Under the pieces are notes generated by a model, which saw only the letters and a list, made by a program, of their open reading frames with translations, made no database searches and had not been told where the DNA came from. Both the position numbers and the translations under genes were made by a program. A DNA stretch of 64,000 nucleotides from Ancylostoma caninum. Its lineage: Eukaryota; Nematoda; Chromadorea; Rhabditida; Ancylostomatidae. Shown here piece after piece: positions 39,311 to 52,947 of the stretch; within the stretch, counting starts at the first letter, position 1; every line of letters starts with the position of its first letter. The stretch spans positions 62,001-126,000 of the forward strand of contig JBAJFG010000077.1 in assembly GCA_037903475.1 (NCBI GenBank). Reading direction: 5' to 3'.

Positions 39311-42300
39311 CTATGAGATCAGAGATGCAAACATGTAGATCCTGGAATTTGAGCCATACGTACGTCCGAAGACCTGAAAAAGTTAGTTGAGATTGATAGC
39401 TGCCTTAACACATAGGAGAAACACGCCTGCACAAATCTGTGGTGGGCACAACAATCAGTGAATTGATACATCAGAAACATCTCGGCTTTGCTCATGATGT
39501 CATGCATTATTGGTGGTTTTGATGAGAAAAAAAAACAACTAATACGAGAGCGAAACAATCCGTCAACCTGATAGTCAACAAACAAGTGGAACATGACGAA
39601 TACCACTTGCCTCTCTCACTCCTTCAAGCAGTTCCCGACATTTCTCATTCTTCCCGATTGACTTGTACGCTTGCGCCAATCCATACTTGAGATGACACAG
39701 AGCCAAATCATCCTTGTCCTGGTACTGTTGTTGCAAAAGCAGCAAAGCACCGCCGTACTTGATTATATCCTCAGAGCTAAAGGAAACCAAAAGTCCGTTG
39801 GGGCCACTCGACAAATCTATGAAAAAATTAAAGTTGTAGCACATGTGGAGTTGGACGCGCTTGCCCTCTCTCTTGGCGCACACTGGGACGACAGGATAAC
39901 AAAAGCGTGTGCAGAAACAGCGCGGTATGACGTAAGGACTCCACTTTCAATGAACGAAAAGACTGCTGCACAGAAGGGCTGTGCGTTACAAAAATTTCAG
40001 ATTTCGCTTTTCCGTTACTTTACGGGAGAATGGCCGCTATGCGGTAATGCGTTAACTAGTTACATTAATAATGCACAGCCTTGCTACATACTAGCTGGAA
40101 AATTTGCCAATGGATGTTGCAATGCGCGTCCTCAACGAGGATAAAAAGAGGAACATACATGGCCAAATAGTAAGGAATATGCGGCGTATAAGAAAATAAA
40201 ACTCATCTAGCAGCAACATCATACGTTAGTTCAGTAGTGCACAGAGATTCATATTCCGTTCATTTTTTAATAATCTCGACTTGCTAAAACTGAAATTCTT
40301 CTATCTTTAATAACCATTTTTTATTTATGGTGGCGCTATACGTACGATTCCCAATTTAATTACAAATTTATTTCTTAACTATATAGGATCAAAACTGCTT
40401 TCGAAAGTGAAAGGTTTCCAGAAGGTGCCCTTCGTCAATAATTCTTCAGCCCTCTTTCTTTTCTTTTCCGAATCTTAATTGCTGTTCTGTTGCGAACTCA
40501 TCCGCAACTTTTACAAGAAGGGGGGAAGGGGGTAGCAGGGCGCCGCCTCCGTTCCTTCTCCCCTGCGTCCTCCAATGCACAATAAGCAGCTTTTGGCTCC
40601 TCTCATAGGGGCTACAGGCGAGCAGAAAACCAGCAAGAACCAAGCAGGACTGCATTGAGCAAACTTCGGTCACTGTATTCTCTTCGTGGTCATATTATCA
40701 AATATTAATTATTTATTTTATAGCGCTTGATGAAATGTAGTAGATAGCACCAGACCTTTTAACCACAGAGCTCAAGCTCACAGATTTCAACTAAAAGCCT
40801 GTACCACCTAGCATGGTGCCCGCATTACTGCGCCTATTCGCAATCATGTCTTATATTAGTACAGGAAATATGCATAATATCCATGGACGAGAACTCACTT
40901 TTTCTCAGCAACAGCATTTTCAAAAAGAGTTCGTAAAGATGGGATCCGGAGTACGTTGAAGGGATGAAGAGCATCTTCAAAAATCGGCATCATCTGGAAT
41001 GAAAACAATCATGCACAGTTTCTCAATAACAAAGGAACAAAACTCACAGTATTAGCCATTTTGAGCTTAGCATCCCTTTTATACTCATCTCCCAGCAATA
41101 CCTTATTACCAGATTTAGCTGTTTCCTCAGCCAAACGGCACATTTCATAGTGGTCGGTAGTGATTCTCCAGCCACACCTGGAACGCGTGAAATTCATGGG
41201 ATACCCTTGTCATAAAGACTCAATTAAGTTAATCGAACAAGATCATTAGACACTGAGACATTTTTTTCCTTATCCTTAAGATTGGTCTTGTCGGGTGAAA
41301 ATGAATTCATGGTGTGTTTTCGACGAGTAGGTGACTTGCAGAATTTTACAGTAATAAAGCACCCAAGTGCGAAGAGTGCAATTCAAAAAAAAATTCCACG
41401 GGAAGTGCTGCGTAGCAAAGTAGCAACGTGCTATTAAAGAAGCAAGGACAAGGTCTCCAAGGAAATTCTGGCGTCATTCACTAACAGTGCGCAAAATAGG
41501 CTCATATCCGAGATAAGGATGAAAAATTCGCCACACAATTTTTTCAATTACTGAGATTCGGAAAGTTATTGAGGTGGGCAGTTTGATCATAAAATGTTGA
41601 AAAATGTTCTGCAAAATATGAGAGTAAAACATGACCGCACACAGTGCATTGGGATCCCTCTCCGGGCGGCAGCCAGCCATCTTTGCACTGCTCACAGCAC
41701 CACCCTTCCATGCGGTTGTTTCGCTCCTCATCCATGCATCCCTCACATGAACAGTCAAAGTTGTAATCTCTCTGAATAAATAGAACAGCGAAGCATGAGA
41801 AAATCGTGATTTGTTAGATATAAAGACATGAAACGAGGTTGTACCTTCAAAATTTCTCGACGCATTGCTCTGGGCAAGAGTTCATTTATGTACGAGTGTC
41901 TCGCCTCCTTCAATGACGCGGGAATCCGTGAAGATAGAGTGGGAACCATGACAGCGGTACTGCCCCTGTGAATGAGTTTCCTTGAGAGATGTTTTTCATC
42001 AAGGAGAGAGTGAAGCAAACCATTCTCAAATATTAGAGTGTCAAAAAAGTTACCACCGCTTTTTCTTCAATTTTTCAGTTTTCTCTGCACTTTTCGTGTT
42101 TGAATTGAGATAGAGCATGCATATAGCCATTGAAAAGCGCATATCATGCATTACAAAGATGTGCTCATCACTTTTTGTATAAATCGACTTCCACTGAATT
42201 TCCAGAATTGGAAACGAAAAACACAGGCGGCAAAAGAATAGATTTTTTGCGTTTGCATCAATTCAGAAGCCGCATTTATAGTGCATCGGAATCCGATCCG

Positions 42301-45300
42301 GTCGGTTAACAAAAGATACATATTGATCGTCGTTATCCGATGACCGATACGTATCTTTCGTTATCCGACTGGATCGCACTCCGATGAAGTACAACTACAG
42401 CTAAAGAGGGCGATAATGTGATATATACCCTGTTGAGGCGAGATTTGGAGAGTGTGAAGTATGTTGAAGAGCCTTTTATCCGAACTTTCAGACAGCGAAT
42501 CAAAGAGTTGGTAGTTAGTGTAGGACACAGTTTGTCGCGGAGCGGTATGGCTTGATTTTGTCGAACGGCTCTTCTCTATTGGGGAATCGTGTCCACAGAA
42601 AAAGATACAGGTCGCATTTGAACTTAGAGAGCCGATGTCGGAAAGTTGTGATCTGCTGCAACTTTTTTGTGCATGGCGCCACTGTGCAGAGCTGTGTCGA
42701 ATTTGGCTACCGGCAAAAGTAGAAACATAGCAGGCATAGCAGAAAAAATTCGATTATATAGGAAGCAGTGACAATATTTCGCAAAGTGAAAAAAAGCACT
42801 TTTTAATGGCTATGACTACGTGGTCCAGGAATAGAAAGTATAGGAAAAGAAAGTGAAGTGGAAAGAAACGATGAGAACTCCCTTCACGACCCAATATAAA
42901 AATTGGTTTCTGATTTTGTTTACAAATCATAGAAGGTGGTGCGAGGCACGTACCGATATGCGTACCGCATGTTTGGACGACATGAATGGTCAATTGCACT
43001 TAGTCGAATGCACAGTGATATTCCAATAGAAGTACCGTATTCATTTGTCAAGGAGAAGCTATTGACACAGGTTACCTTGCACAGACTGAAATTAAACTGC
43101 TTAGAGATGTTGTTTGTAAGAACGTACTACTTAGTTATGAAAAACAATCTCAAAGTCAGTGCGACTGTTGAAGCATAGCTGGCACAGGCGCCGTTCAATG
43201 CGTACCTCTCGGATACCCTCCTCCCATGCTGTCATAATCGCATGGCTCCCAAATTTTATACCCGCCCAAAATTATTGAAATGATGAGAGCAGAATTATGT
43301 AAGTGACAATCGTGAAAACCTTCGCAAAGACAGGCTCTCGCAGCCTTTTTCAAACTTGCAGAAATCGTCGGTGAGAAGTATCAAGATGAATAGAAAGCGA
43401 TAATATTTAATAATAGATAATATAGCGATAATACAATAAACAACATTTCGAGCTGGGAAGAACGAGCCTCCACCATGAGAATGTGCCAAAAAAACTATAA
43501 AACCGCTGTTTTATACTCAACAAAATGGTGAATGTTTGCAATTTTACGAGGTTGCTTCTGACTCTTTATTTTCTGCTGTCTTGTCAGAAATTTGAACTCA
43601 TTGATTTGTTTATTGTATCCTCCTTAATTGATCCACTTACTGATTTATTTCACTAGATGTATTTATCCATGTGAAGATACAATCTACAAAACACACTGCA
43701 ATACACTATGTACAAAACAAATAAGTCTTAGATTATTTCACACAATTTTTTTTTAATTTTTGAGAAAAAGAGGCCTCCATTTACTCCTTTTTAAGGAATC
43801 CTTCCTCTTGTTTCTTAAATGATGAGAGTTTTTTGGGAGTGGGATATCTCTTGCTCATCATTAAATACTTTGAGCCAGCTCTGTTGACAAAAAAATTGTC
43901 TTATGGAAGTCCTAGCCGTTGAGAACGTAATTTTTAGTGAAGGTCCACGAGTTATTTATTGCATAAAGCCATTCTTAATTTGAGAAAACTTTATATAGAA
44001 TATTCTGGCCAGTTATAATTTGGTGGAAATCTTCTTGTTTCTCCCTCCACCCTCCGTAACGTTCATATTAATGGCAACAGTTTTAACTCAAGCCAAACAC
44101 CACGCAATGCTCTGGACCTCAGCTTCAGAGGAAATCGAGCCAGAATGACGGTGCATAACGAGTGAAAGATTTAACGAAGTCACCGGCAAGACACCTTCGA
44201 ATCGCTTGAACCAAAGAAGAATCCATAAATTGACAAAAATTCCGAAAAAAAAAACGTGAAAAATGTGATGTGGCAGAACTTGAAAACATATTTGATATCA
44301 GCGCCTCCCAGCATGTATAATCTGAAAGGGCATGAATCATTGTAGAGGGCCGCGCCGACTCAATCTCTAGTACCGAGCACAGAATAACGCAGCGATTTGT
44401 TGGTGAAAAAAATGGGATCTGGCCATTTTGGGCACGTGGGGCTTTAGTTTGAGAAATAAAATTAGTAAAAAAAAATTCTACTTCCAACATCAATGATTAT
44501 AATTAATGAGTGAAAGTGTATTTTTAAAATCCGAATGAAAACAATGAGTTGTAAATAGGCTAATACAATTTATTGCAATTTTTTCACTATTTTATGGAGT
44601 GTTTCTGGAAAACCAGGCAATGCATCCTTGGTGGGAGGAGAGGGAAGGTGCTTCGCCCTGCATATGCCACTGCTTCTCAGAAGGGTTGCATAACATCTTG
44701 AGCACGAGGGTATTGTACAGCTCATCAGTGAAGATAGATAAACAGAATTGCAAAATGACAAAGAAAGTGGGGAAAGTGTGCTAGCATGGAGAGGTAGGTC
44801 AGAAGGTTGGACAGTTGACACAAATATTCAACAATCAACGATTTTAAAAAAAGATTATCGCAACTGTTATGAGGCAGCGGCAACGGGATTTTCCAAAGTG
44901 ATCGCGACTTCCAAATTTATTTTGTGGGTTTGAGCCATTTCCAGGCAAACACCGACAAGAACCACCGCATTTCTACAGTACAGCCGAGGTGGCTATAACG
45001 ATCTTGGCGTGCAAGAGTGGAAACTACAACAGTGAGTTGTGACTCTGGAGGAGCAACGCCTTCAGGTGGATAAAAGGCTGCAACAGCGCAGTCACTACTG
45101 ACGGCGCTCGTGAACAGATGCGTAAGCTATGACGGAAAAAAGTTAAATCATCAGGCTTTTCCAATTTCGCATAAGGGCAACGAAGTAAGAGGAGAATCTC
45201 AAATTAATTAGATGTACGATCGGAAGAAACAATTTAGAGGAGAGAGAATTAGGCGCAGAAATTGAATAAATTAGAAAGGAACGTCAGCTCCAAATACTTG

Positions 45301-47381
45301 CGCCTGCAGAGTATGAGAAGTCATTACGCGAGATGACATGTGCGACTCGATAGATCCAAAACTACTAGCGAAGCAAGGGAGATTGGATCGATCACTCAAG
45401 AGATTATTCAAAGCCTGGGGACGAAAATGCGATGTGGTACAAAAGAAACGAAATACTCAGAAGGTTTGTAGCAAAAAGGTGAAAACAATAAAAAGAACAC
45501 CGGGACATTGGCAAATTCTATATGTACATGACCAGATGTAATAGTGTGGAAGTGAGGAGATATGAAGTGTATAGATAACCAATCAATTGATTTGGGCCAC
45601 CTTCAAAACAGGAGGAAAACTTATCTTGCTCAGGAATTCTGAGAGGATGAATTCTTCGGAGTTTGAATCGTAAATTTAAGACACCGTTGCACACCTCCGA
45701 ATAGGAAATGAACTTGCAAAACCACAGAGAATGAAGTTTTCATATGATGCGTAACATAGCATTGATTTTCAACAGCATCACAACTATGGTTGAAATGAAA
45801 CCTGTTATGAGAAGCCCACACATTAACATGTTATAGTCGGTTCCACGGGAAAAGATAGTTGAATAGGAGCCAGGAAGCAAAAGAAAAGAACGCTGGAGAG
45901 TGCGCAATAATTCAAGAGGATTGCAAGAAAAAGAGGCGCTGTACATGAACATTCACCTATCATTGCGTTTGTAACAGACTATCTTTCTTACAATCAGAGC
46001 CATTTGCTCGAGAAGCGCGACTGTGGTCTCATTCAAATTGGGTGAATCGCCATGTAGTCGAGTATTGAACCAAACGCCCTATTCCATAGTGGCTGAAATG
46101 TTGGACTGCGAATGATCTACTAGATGAAGCCAACAAATACGCAGTTGAAAACACCAAACTCGTTCGCATGGGTGGAGGATTAAAATCAGTGTATACGACA
46201 AGAACCAAGTCAAGGCTATGCTTTGTTCGGACATCAGCATAAAACTTAGCATACTCACCGCTTGATCATATCGTCATCGACTATATGCTTTCGGAAAACT
46301 TGTTTGAAATCATCGAGGAATTGGCAGGCCTTCCTCTCGAGAGCTTCATCATGATACTGCAAAGTCGACAGAGATCGAGCAACTAGAAATACGACAAGGA
46401 TATCATAACGCTCGGGAGCAGTAGTACGTGTTACCTCCATCTGCTTCGGTATTTCCCATGTCTCCAGAGGCCCATTTTACAGCAAGCCTCATCACCATTC
46501 GAATCTCTTCATTTGAGACTCCGTCGTGGGCCTGGAGTATGTTATCCAGTCTACAGTCCTTGTCGGAAAGATAGACGGATTGCGCGTGCGGTTGCATATT
46601 TTCGCGGTCGCAGAATCGCGGTGGGATCTACTGGACCCTCTCACTTGGAGCATGCACTCTCCGCATCCATCGTTCAGGTCCCGCCGCGTTTCTGCAGTGA
46701 CGGAATCCGTCTATCTTTTCGACAAGGACTGTACATTAGCAAGTACGAGATGATTTATATGTGACGTCATGTTGGGCCGCACAAAAGTCTCGCTATTTTG
46801 TTTGAATCTTTAATTATTAGTCTACGTTACCAGATATTTGCCTATAGCGTAGTATCTTCAGTTTGTGCTGAAACCATCATATTACGTTTACATCATTTAG
46901 AAGGGCTCACTGAATGCATCACCTATATATGTGTAGACGCAGTCTTTTTCCATCGATGCCAAATGGTCTCGACACTGCACAACTGCATCACCTTTCCTGA
47001 GTCCTTTAGTGCATTATAGATCAGGGTTCTGATGCTGTGGAAGAGGTCAAGAGAGCTTTCTGAGTTTCGCATTATGCACTTTTTGCCGATTAGAAGTAAA
47101 GAGCAAGTTATAAGCAACAAGAACCTTGCATGATTTACACTCGTTCTTATGCATCGGCCAGTCTCTCTTTTGACAAGCTGGTGAGCAATAAACAAACATT
47201 CGGCATCCGCTGCATTTTCGTAGATCTGATCCACTTTTGAAACATCCATGGCAATAGTAGAGCAGCTTAAATAGAAACTAGAGAACTAGGCTCATGGGAT
47301 CACCTCCATACTTTGCACATACATGTTTCACGGCGAGACTGCTACAGAACACCTCCTCCTCGAATAGCTCCTGGAGCATAT
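39311..47381 (-). CDS. SET and MYND domain protein (SMYD-like lysine methyltransferase), 11 exons
   Basis: Exons in coding order: 47381-47304, 47225-47125, 46531-46435, 46382-46259, 43085-42954, 41965-41845, 41771-41641, 41177-41048, 40993-40899, 39776-39611, 39373-39311. Phases agree at every join, giving 411 aa from the ATG at 47,379. The MYND finger is in exon 2 (CSGCRMFVYCSPACQ, then WPMHKNEC). The SET core is in exon 5 (CVNSF, DHSCRPN) and exon 6 (HSYINELLPR). The Cys-rich post-SET (FDCSCEGC) is in exon 7, and a TPR-like helical C-terminus is in exons 9-11. The family methylates lysines in histones or other proteins. The usual N-H-S-C motif is D-H-S-C here, and the first MYND pair reads C-A-K-Y. 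The N-terminal lobe of the SET domain seems short, so an upstream exon may be missing. The start may be trans-spliced at the CTTCAG before 47,381, 250 bp after RRP8. Intron 4 is 3.2 kb, with nothing recognised. Confidence 0.87.
42284..42390. repeat. Imperfect palindrome of about 107 bp in a SMYD intron
   Basis: GCATCGGAATCCGATCCGGT, then CGGTTAACAAAAGATACATA, is mirrored by the complement of TACGTATCTTTCGTTATCCG, then ACTGGATCGCACTCCGATG. It could fold into one long hairpin. It may be a very small MITE. Confidence 0.6.
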
Positions 47382-47630
47382 CTGAAGATAAAGTACTTCG
47401 TAATAAGGTGTGCTGACCTTCACTCCCGTTTCATACTTTACAGAGTTCTTTTCAGGAAACATTAACAGGAAATAGCCGCGTTCCAATTAGAATCATCACA
47501 ATCGAAGCTTTATAACAGTCAAACACCAGATGACAACAATGACAACGACAACAACAACAAATACATCAGACCTATCGACACTTACGCATATCACTAACTT
47601 TTTGTAACAGAAATCAACAACTCATAACAA

Positions 47631-50156
47631 CTACCGCTTCTTGTAAACACAAGGTTTCAATTTCAGGCCGAAAGGACGCTTATTCTCCACTTTTTCTATT
47701 TTGCGAAATTCCATCAGAGTGAAGTAATCCGTGAGTTGTTTCTATAACGATCGATGATATGAATGGCTAATAATAATTTAATAGACGAGGAAAGAATAAA
47801 GTAAAATATTCTCCAACTGAACAGGAAACAAAAACAGCCTCCCCATAAAAAATTGCAGAGCCTGCCAGTGGCAATGGAAGGGTACTGCATCAATAATGAT
47901 AAAAATTGGACATGAGAAAAATGAAATTTGATATACTACAGAACTCTGCTCACCTTCTCAGTTGAGACAAAACCGAGTTTACACACAGCACTACAAAATA
48001 GTTTCACATTCACGAAACGACTGACGACCTCCGCAATCTTTAAAACACCACTGAAAGTATTACTTCTAAAGAGAGAAATTACAATTAATAGCTCTATTAA
48101 AGCTTAAGGACAGCACATCATCAAACCTCTGAATGAAAATCAAATTGAGAACTCCCCCCCCCCCACCCCCTCCTCTTCGCAAGCAAAATCTCTTACTCTA
48201 GCAACGACTTCGATCCCTTCCTTCAACGCCCCCTATTTCCCGCTATTGATTTATCGTAGCACGCTTAACCAGTGTCTCATCATAATGGACTAGCGACAAA
48301 CTATGGCTTCTCACTATGCATGCTGAAGAAACAATACTACCTCACTTACCAACCCTTCAGAGCAAAAACAAGACTTTCTGCTAGTGAATGATTAAATAAA
48401 TGAAAACCATGATCTTCTGAATATGACGATACGATCATGAGGAAATTCAACATTACTTTCGATTTTTAGAAACGTTAATCACACCAGAATAAAACATGAA
48501 AAGTAAGATACTCAAAGATAGCGACGACATACCCCATCTTCAGTACACGCCGTGCCTCCTTGATGTAATCCGTAATATTAGTGCCCATTAAAGAAAGGCA
48601 GAATACAACAATATCTGCAACAGAATCTTCCACAGGAAGATGAGCCATGTCGCACTCAGTCACCATATCATTCACAGCGACTAAATCAAACGAGCGAACC
48701 TGAATTACGTACAAAATTGATGATTTGGCACTACTGCGCACCTTAGCAGCCTCACTACTGATCCCCAACATGGGGACATGAATTTGTTCAGAGCCGATTA
48801 CGAATATTGTACACATTTTGCATGGTAGTATCGGTTTTATTGATTTTACAGTTTTTTTAGGTATGGCCCTCCTCCCGGATTTCCTCTTCAGAACTTGCAC
48901 ACAGGGGCTATCGGAGGTGCTGGTAACAAATACGATGAGCATATTCCGAGAAGATTTCGATTTGGATGCTAAAACTCCAAGAAAGTCTGAAACTACACCG
49001 CTCCAAACAGAGAATTTTGGAGGAATCAATGAAATCGACATTATAATGTAAAACACTGATTATATTCATGATTAGTGCCTTCGAAAGCCACTCTATACAG
49101 TTTTTGAGAAGAACCTGAGAGATAGATCAACCTTGCAGAAAGTCGATAAAACCAACAAAATCGATAATAATACGTAAAATGAGTATGATGCTTGTAATCA
49201 ACATCATTGACTCATGTAAACACGGAAATATGATATCTAACCTTATGAATATCTCCAACGGCAGCTGCAATTTTCGCATCTCCACATCCGAGGTCATACA
49301 CCACGAGCTGATTTTGTTTCGCTTTCAACCAACGTATTATAACATCAAGCGGATGAGTCGGCCACTTTTTCACCTAAAAAATTGCATGCAAAAATGAAAG
49401 GATGTAGGGGTGACTAAATAGGTGGAGTTCGCAGCATCGACAATTCAAAAGAAAAGCGGGTCCACACATCAAATGCAAATACTTCTAAGAAAAAATATTG
49501 AAACCATTGACATGGACCATTGGCTGATCGCATCAAACATTTTAAAAGGAGACAAGAAGAGAAACGACAGCGCGATGAATCTCCCGAAAGTTATAGACCT
49601 CACAGTGAACCTTTCGAAATAAGGTTTTTTCGGTGTTTTTACAGGAACTTTCGAGGTTTCTAGTTGTATAAGTGTGTCACCCTGTTTTCGACAATGTGCC
49701 GAGATAAATCAAATTCTTTACGGCAGATTGCTCCAATATATACCTATAGCTCAGTAAACCAAACCTGTTCAGCAAAACCATTGTGATAGCAGCGGAATGC
49801 ATTTGGATCCTGTCTGAAATATTCCAGAGCCTCACCTCCCGTCATTGTGTATAGCTGTTCATTGAGGAATCTTAACAATTTAAGATTTCAGCTGAAGATT
49901 GTTCTAAATAAGAAAAAAAGCAGCAAAGCTACGCACCTAAACCGTCCAGCCTCTAACTTCTTATAACCATCCTGAACTGGGGTCGTCTCCGTTTTCCCAT
50001 CTGCAGGGACCCCCTCCTCTTGAATGGTGTGCTTCTTCCTCTTCTTCTTTTTCTTCTTAGAAATACCACTCTCAACAGAAGTCGGAAGTACCTGCATAAA
50101 GAAATGATCAGATACATCGGAGGATGACTCCTCAATGAGCTCCCAGTTTCCCACTT
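47631..50156 (-). CDS. rrp-8: RRP8, nucleolar rRNA-processing methyltransferase (N-terminus unresolved)
   Basis: Exons in coding order: about 50156-49937, 49870-49765, 49373-49242, 48699-48533, 48065-47954 and 47741-47631. The protein shows a Lys-rich nuclear-localisation stretch (SKKKKKKRKKH), then NEQLYTMTGGEALEYF and QVKKWPTHPLDV. The S-adenosylmethionine site DLGCGDAKIA follows, then CDMAHLPVEDSVADIVVFCL and SLMGTNITDY, and the family-specific end LKLKPCVYKKR. RRP8 (nucleomethylin) methylates adenosine N1 in large-subunit rRNA in the nucleolus. The first exon has an in-frame stop upstream (near 50,180) and no in-frame ATG before 50,097. The true start is therefore either an upstream exon joined at the AAG acceptor near 50,157, or 50,097, which would give 262 aa. 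Confidence 0.9.
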
Positions 50157-50757
50157 CTTGAAAGGTGTGGCAAGCGTATTAGCATGGCGACACAAATGTC
50201 ACCAGTGTTTTGCCAGTTGAAACTAGGTGGACGCCTCTTATGCGACACATTTCTAGATTCAAAATCAGGTTTCGTTAGACATACATATTTGTCTTCTACT
50301 GTGGTGGTTCTGAGGAAAACGGAGGTTATAGGAACAGTTGCTCAAATGTAGCGGAACAGCCAAATCCCACTACGGAATTATAGGAGGTGACTCGTGACCG
50401 AATTCACATTCTTTGAGAATTCTAACCTGGACCTCAACTGAGGAGGGTATTTGATGCCCTGATCTGGAAAATCGCACTGATTTCCTATCCAGATCACGTT
50501 TTTGTAAGGATATGGTGAGATGACAGCAAGAAACAAAGAGAACCTGTCAATTCTGGCAAGGTAGTGGCTGTCTGATCAGGCATTTTCCCGCTCTCTGCTC
50601 AGAAAATCCTGGAAATTTCTCCACCATTTGATTAAAAAGTTACTGAAGGTGATAACAATGACTATCGCGTCCACTTTGTGGTGTAGCACCACTTACACTG
50701 CCATCACTTCGATTTCCTTGCCGAAGGTTGCATTTTATTCCACTCTCCTGCATTATT
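50157..50757. other. Intergenic between RRP8 and the RTE remnant
   Basis: Possible location of the missing RRP8 first exon. No element or further gene was recognised. Confidence 0.35.
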
Positions 50758-52452
50758 TCACCGTAAACGTAAAAATGTGATCATCTTGATCACCTTGACT
50801 CCCATTGATCTTCGGATATACCGAGCGGGCACCAGCAATCCTTCGGACTTCGTGAAGAAGTCTGACCATCGGGTCGGTGGTCTTCCTGTCGTGCGCTTAA
50901 CGTCCCGCGGAGGCCAGTCGCTGACCGCTCTTGTCCAACGGTTGTCGTTAAAACGTATCACTTGTCCGGCCCACCTAATCTTACTCAACTCAGCGTAAGC
51001 GGCAGCGTAAGCGGCAGCGTCCCTGATCTTCGACTGTTGACGAAGGGTGGAACTCCGTATTCCAGCCCTTACTCGCGTGAGGCGAGTTATTCCTAGCATC
51101 ACCCTCTCGATGGAGCGTTCGACGACGCTGACAGCATTCTCATCCTGCTTGCGCAACGCCCAGGTTTCTGAGGCGTAGGTCAAAGCAGGAGGAACGGTTG
51201 TGTTGGAGAGGAGGGCACGGAGCCTGGTGTTCTTCGTCTTCTTCACTACGTCCTCGATGCTCTTGTAAGCTCCCCAAGCCGCTCGTTTCCTCCTGCCCAG
51301 CTCTGGAGCGAGGTTGTTCATCATGTTGACTTCCCGACCTAGGTATACGTAGCTGGAGCATCCGGATATGGTCGCTCTATTGAGCGAGAATGGGGCATCC
51401 GGGACCCATCCCTTTAACATCGTCTTCATCTGATTCAGTTGAAGACCAATCTTTCCACACGCTTCCTCGAAGTCGGCCAGCATCTGTTCCGCTTCACTGA
51501 TGGTTGATGTTATAAGGACGTTGTTGTCAGCGAAGCGAAGCTGGTCAAGTCGTAGGCCATCAACCTGCAATCCCATGTTCTCCCATTCCAGTTTCCGCAT
51601 GACGTCTTCGAGAGTGACGCTGAACAGTTTTGGCGACACAGTGTCGCCTTTTCAAACTCCTCTCCTGACGTCGATGGTGATGCCGTTGTAGAATGGAGAA
51701 ATCCTGGTCGCGAAGTTGCTGTAGAGCTCACGAAATGCATTGAGTAATTATGCCCTGGTTGTCCAGGGCTTCCAAGACTGCTTCTGTCTCAACAGAGTCG
51801 AAAGCTTTGTTCAAATCAATGAGCGTGAGAGAGACATCTTATACTCTCGCGATACTTCGATGAGTCTAGTGACTGTGTGTATACGACCGATCGTACTGAA
51901 TCCTTCTCGAAACCCTGCCTGCTCGCACGGCTGTCCTTCATCTAGTATCCTTTCGATCAATCGCGATTAGAATGAATGATGATTTAGAATCAATCGCGTG
52001 AAAGCTTGTGGAGGAAGGGCAGTACGCAGATGGAGCGATAATTGCCAATGTCCTGCGGGTCCCCCTTCTTGTACAGCAGCACGTTCCTGCTGGTCTTCCA
52101 TTGGTTAGGTACCTTGCATTCCGACAAGGTACCGCGTGAAAAGCCCAGCCAAGGTGGTGATGAGAATTGGCGGTAGGTTCTTCAGATGTTCCGGTCGAAT
52201 CCTGTCCAGGCCCGGTGCTACATGATTCATCACCGACTTGATAGCATGTCGGATTTCGGAAGGGAGAACCGATGGAACAACATATTCATCCTCCCTAAGA
52301 CGACACTGAGGGAAATGGACGTGGCTATCCAAGAGATACGAGTAGAAGTCATAGACGACCTTGTGAAATGAGAAGGGTAGGAAATTGGAGCGATTTCCAA
52401 GAACAGGGAATCCAATAACCCCCTTAAGTGAGGTCAACGCTAGAATTTCCAA
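50758..52452 (-). mobile_element. RTE-type non-LTR retrotransposon fragment
   Basis: Minus-strand reverse transcriptase of the RTE clade, truncated at both ends. In order there is PSEIRHAIKSVMNHVAPGLD and RIRPEHLKNLPP (52,260-52,150), then AFDSVETEAVLEALDNQG (about 51,830-51,750) in a frame interrupted by a stop. A long open frame follows at 51,639-50,758 with SPKLFSVTLEDVMRKLEWEN, LRFADNNVLI (the catalytic F/Y-A-D-D has become FADN), TYASETWALRKQ and RWAGQVIRFNDNRWTRAV. The altered catalytic motif, stops and missing endonuclease show it is inactive. It sits between NOG1 and RRP8. Confidence 0.93.
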
Positions 52453-52947
52453 AGAATGCGAATCCGCTTACGAGTCACCCTTTATAGTTCTATAATCCCA
52501 TTACGGTAGCGCAATATTGCGAATCTAGCGAGCGCGACGTTCAATGGTAATGACGCTGAAAATGGTTGAGAAAAAAAAAGAGGTAAATTCATGTGAACGA
52601 AGAAAGCATGACACAGACCAATGTACATATAATGCGAAATAATTGAGTATAACGAACAGGCATACAATCTCGGAATCTCCGTGTTAATAGCATCACCTTG
52701 AGAATCTAACCAAGGCGTAGACAATTTCCCATGTCCCCCCCCCCCCCCTCCCGTGACCCTTGGTTTTTGAATGTTCCTCATATGTCTGCTAAGATAAGAT
52801 ACAAATTTCGGCAAAAATGGAGTCAGGGGGGGGGCACGCTTGTGAAGCCTAAGCCTAAGCCTTAGGCTTATAGTGAAACCCAAGCTTAAGCATAGGATCA
52901 GGTTTATAATTAGGCTTACAAGATGAAAAGATGAAAGCTATGACCTT
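52453..52947. other. Intergenic with homopolymer runs
   Basis: C-rich and G-rich runs occur near 52,735-52,750 and 52,826-52,834. No gene is recognised apart from the telomere-like motif annotated separately. Confidence 0.4.
52847..52868. repeat. Interstitial telomere-like motif in head-to-head order
   Basis: GCCTAAGCCTAAGCC is followed directly by TTAGGC. The nematode telomere unit TTAGGC therefore appears in both orientations at one point. It is very short and could be chance or a scar of double-strand-break repair. Confidence 0.5.

Noticed and set aside
41845..41965. Apparent frameshift in SMYD exon 6, where another frame reads IEGGETLV as in SET domains
   Set aside because: The frame dictated by the splice phases gives HSYINELLPRAMRRE and joins perfectly to the next exon, so the other reading is coincidence.
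44125..44493. 122-codon minus frame in the large SMYD intron
   Set aside because: It lacks motifs and splice phases to fit the SMYD gene, and its composition is ordinary for AT-rich introns.
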